This document shows positions 62,365 through 64,000 of a stretch of DNA of 64,000 nt, in pieces. This stretch comes from Arthrobacter glacialis (GTDB lineage: Bacteria > Actinomycetota > Actinomycetes > Actinomycetales > Micrococcaceae). The DNA lies in assembly GCF_002909445.1 (NCBI RefSeq), contig NZ_PPXC01000013.1, forward strand, positions 1 to 64,000, written 5' to 3'. The notes beneath the pieces are model-generated. The model saw nothing but the letters and a program-made list of their open reading frames with translations, was not told the origin of the DNA and made no database searches. The translations under genes and the position numbers were made by a program. Each line of letters begins with the position of its first letter. Position 1 is the first letter of the stretch.

Positions 62365-63777
62365 ATGAACCCACTTCGTCTGCGGCCACGCGCATTCCGA
62401 CGCCAAGGGCGCCGCCTCTGGGGCGTGCGTAAAAGGGCTACAGCCACGGCCGTTGTCGTCGTTGCACTTGCGTTGCTCATCGGTGGTTTGTTGTTGTTGG
62501 TTCTATTGCAATCTTCCCTGATTGCGACCACCGAGGGGGCGGCGAAAGCCAAGGCCGCCGATGTGGCAGCGTTGATTACCAGCCAAGACGTCTCTGAGGC
62601 TGGGCAAACTCTGACCGCCACCGCGCACAACGGACAGTATGTGCAGATCATCAGCCCCGATGGGGCGGTGGTGGCATCGTCTGAAAGATCCGCTGCTACC
62701 AGATTGCTCTCGGAACTGCGCCCTAGACCTGGCCAAACCCTTAGTCATACTGTTTCCAGCCTGCAAAGCATCGGCGACACCGATGAGTTCCTCATCGTCG
62801 CTACAGGGGTGCAAACCGGTCAGGGCACCTATACGGTTGTGGTCGCCTCGACCGTCCAAGTCCAGACCGACACCGTAAGCACCGTAGCGTGGTTCATGCT
62901 CGGGGCTACACCCCTGCTCTTGATAGTGGTGGGGGTCTCAGTGTGGATTCTGGTGGGCAAGTCCCTGCGGCAAGTCGAGAGGATCCGAGGGCAGGTCGCA
63001 CGGATCAACGCCAACCGACTCAGTGAACGGGTGGAGGTCCCCGCCACCAACGATGAAATCCACCGACTGGCCCTAACCATGAACACGATGCTCGACAGGC
63101 TCCAAGCCTCCGACGGTGAACAGCGCAGATTCGTCTCCGACGCCAGTCACGAATTGCGCAGCCCCTTGGCCACGATCAGTGCCGGCTTGGAAATCGCGGC
63201 CGCGGACCCGAGCGGGCAAATGTGGCACGAGCTCCAAGGAATGCTCAGCGGGGAGACAGCACGCATGCACTACCTTGTCGATGACCTGCTGACCCTGGCC
63301 AAAGCCAACGATGGCGGCGTCCACATTCTGAACCAGGATGTGGACCTCGACGACGTCCTGGATGCAGAAATCCGCAGGCTGCGCTCCCTAAGCCCCCACA
63401 CCATCAGCACCAACATCACCCCCACCAAGGTCACTGGTGACCCACGCCGTCTCGGGCAGGTGCTGCGGAACGTTCTCGAGAACGCCAACCGTCATGCCCA
63501 ATCCAGCATCACCGTGAGCCTGACCTCCGGACCCGACGGGGTGCGATTGCTCATCGACAACGACGGCGACCCCATACCCGAAGCTGACCGGAGCCGGATC
63601 TTTGAACGATTCGTCCGCCTCGATGCGAGCCGCTCACGCGAAAGCGGTGGTAGCGGACTCGGCCTAGCTATTGCCGCCAGCATCATGACAGCGCACCACG
63701 GCACCATCGCCGCCGCCCAGACACCGACCGGGGACTGCCGCTTTGAGCTGTTCCTGCCCCTAGACAACGCCAGCTGA
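62365..63777 (+). CDS. Sensor histidine kinase (470 aa)
   Basis: Two membrane helices (about 25-50 and 180-200) enclosing a sensor domain of about 125 residues, a HAMP region, the phospho-acceptor H-box FVSDASHELRSPLATI, N-box LENANRHAQ and G-box ESGGSGLGLAIA. Actinobacterial CseC/TcrY-like layout. ATG 62365 follows GGTGGAACC. It converges on the regulator at the window edge. Confidence 0.9.
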   Translation: MNPLRLRPRAFRRQGRRLWGVRKRATATAVVVVALALLIGGLLLLVLLQSSLIATTEGAAKAKAADVAALITSQDVSEAGQTLTATAHNGQYVQIISPDGAVVASSERSAATRLLSELRPRPGQTLSHTVSSLQSIGDTDEFLIVATGVQTGQGTYTVVVASTVQVQTDTVSTVAWFMLGATPLLLIVVGVSVWILVGKSLRQVERIRGQVARINANRLSERVEVPATNDEIHRLALTMNTMLDRLQASDGEQRRFVSDASHELRSPLATISAGLEIAAADPSGQMWHELQGMLSGETARMHYLVDDLLTLAKANDGGVHILNQDVDLDDVLDAEIRRLRSLSPHTISTNITPTKVTGDPRRLGQVLRNVLENANRHAQSSITVSLTSGPDGVRLLIDNDGDPIPEADRSRIFERFVRLDASRSRESGGSGLGLAIAASIMTAHHGTIAAAQTPTGDCRFELFLPLDNAS

Positions 63778-63828
63778 GGCCGTCAATCCTTCTCACGGGT
63801 CTAGCCGGACAAAGCTGTCGCATCAGTC

Positions 63829-64000
63829 TTATGAAGTGCCGTCGCGGTCTGCGCTGAGTATGTATCCCATGCCGCGGACTGTTGTCAGGGTGGTGAGATT
63901 GAAGGGGACATCGATCTTGCGCCGCAAATAGCCTATGTAAACCTCCACCACGTTGTCTCCGCCGTCGAATGCGGGATCCCAAACGTTGTCGAGGATTTCG
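63829..64000 (-). CDS. OmpR-family response regulator, C-terminal part (cut by window edge)
   Basis: The minus strand gives DNVWDPAFDGGDNVVEVYIGYLRRKID, then LTTVRGMGYIL, the C-terminal winged helix of OmpR/PhoB regulators, to TAA at 63829. The N-terminal receiver lies beyond the window. It faces the histidine kinase tail to tail, 51 bp apart, rather than in the usual regulator-kinase operon order. Confidence 0.85.
   Translation of the reverse strand, partial: EILDNVWDPAFDGGDNVVEVYIGYLRRKIDVPFNLTTLTTVRGMGYILSADRDGTS

Overview
The window looks like accessory DNA (a plasmid or large genomic island) from a high-GC Gram-positive bacterium, most probably an Arthrobacter/Pseudarthrobacter-type Micrococcaceae. 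This is inferred from GC-rich codon use, actinobacterial families (DUF3105, a DUF6153-like protein, F510_1955-like lipoprotein, SHOCT proteins, universal stress proteins, a c-di-AMP riboswitch in front of an M23 peptidase) and the patchwork of intact operons and broken gene pieces. No rRNA, tRNA, CRISPR array or replication gene was recognised.

Region 1 (1-9.8 kb) is plasmid-like. It has a DUF932 protein, several unrecognised small proteins, a HicA-like small protein, an excisionase-type HTH protein and two tandem AlbA_2/Schlafen-domain genes. Four transcription units here share one promoter-operator: TTGACA, a TAAATT-like -10, then the inverted repeat TGTTG-N6-CAACA. They form an apparent regulon of mostly unknown genes. 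One member has a leader that could hide its own ribosome site; another appears to start at ATC.

Region 2 (9.8-24 kb) is a copper and sulfur detoxification island. It carries DUF302, multicopper oxidase and SHOCT genes; a CstR-like persulfide sensor; a CstB-like persulfide dioxygenase-rhodanese; an MFS transporter; a broken sulfide:quinone oxidoreductase; a small Cys-rich protein; TauE; three rhodaneses; a thioredoxin; DsrE; and a cupredoxin-SHOCT pair. Six ATACCC-N4-GGGTAT boxes lie in the promoters. Two more lie outside the island, one before the riboswitch/M23 gene and one before copZ.

Region 3 (24-29.3 kb) holds fragments of DUF302, umuC and a SRAP peptidase, a zeta-toxin/HTH operon with a palindromic operator, a nucleotidyltransferase, and the riboswitch-controlled M23 peptidase.

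Region 4 (29.6-36.5 kb) is a minus-strand copper-lipoprotein operon: DUF6153-like, DUF305, F510_1955-like, CcdA, Tat-lipoprotein multicopper oxidase, its own Lgt, DUF3105 and a small membrane protein. It is bordered by fused remnants of a copper ATPase and another multicopper oxidase.

Region 5 (36.5-52 kb) is a stress/carbon module: universal stress protein, a nitrilase-NUDIX fusion, a broken AarF kinase, an EamA permease, a methyltransferase-like protein, type II GAPDH, a HAD-GH65 phosphorylase fusion, phosphoketolase and a copper-type P-ATPase with an unusual CPD motif. Region 6 (52-64 kb) has a Tn3-type transposase remnant, CopZ, an ArsR/CDF zinc-type efflux pair, DedA, an ABC-2 exporter operon with a lipoprotein, a membrane esterase, a small secreted protein, a histidine kinase and the 3' end of an OmpR-type regulator.
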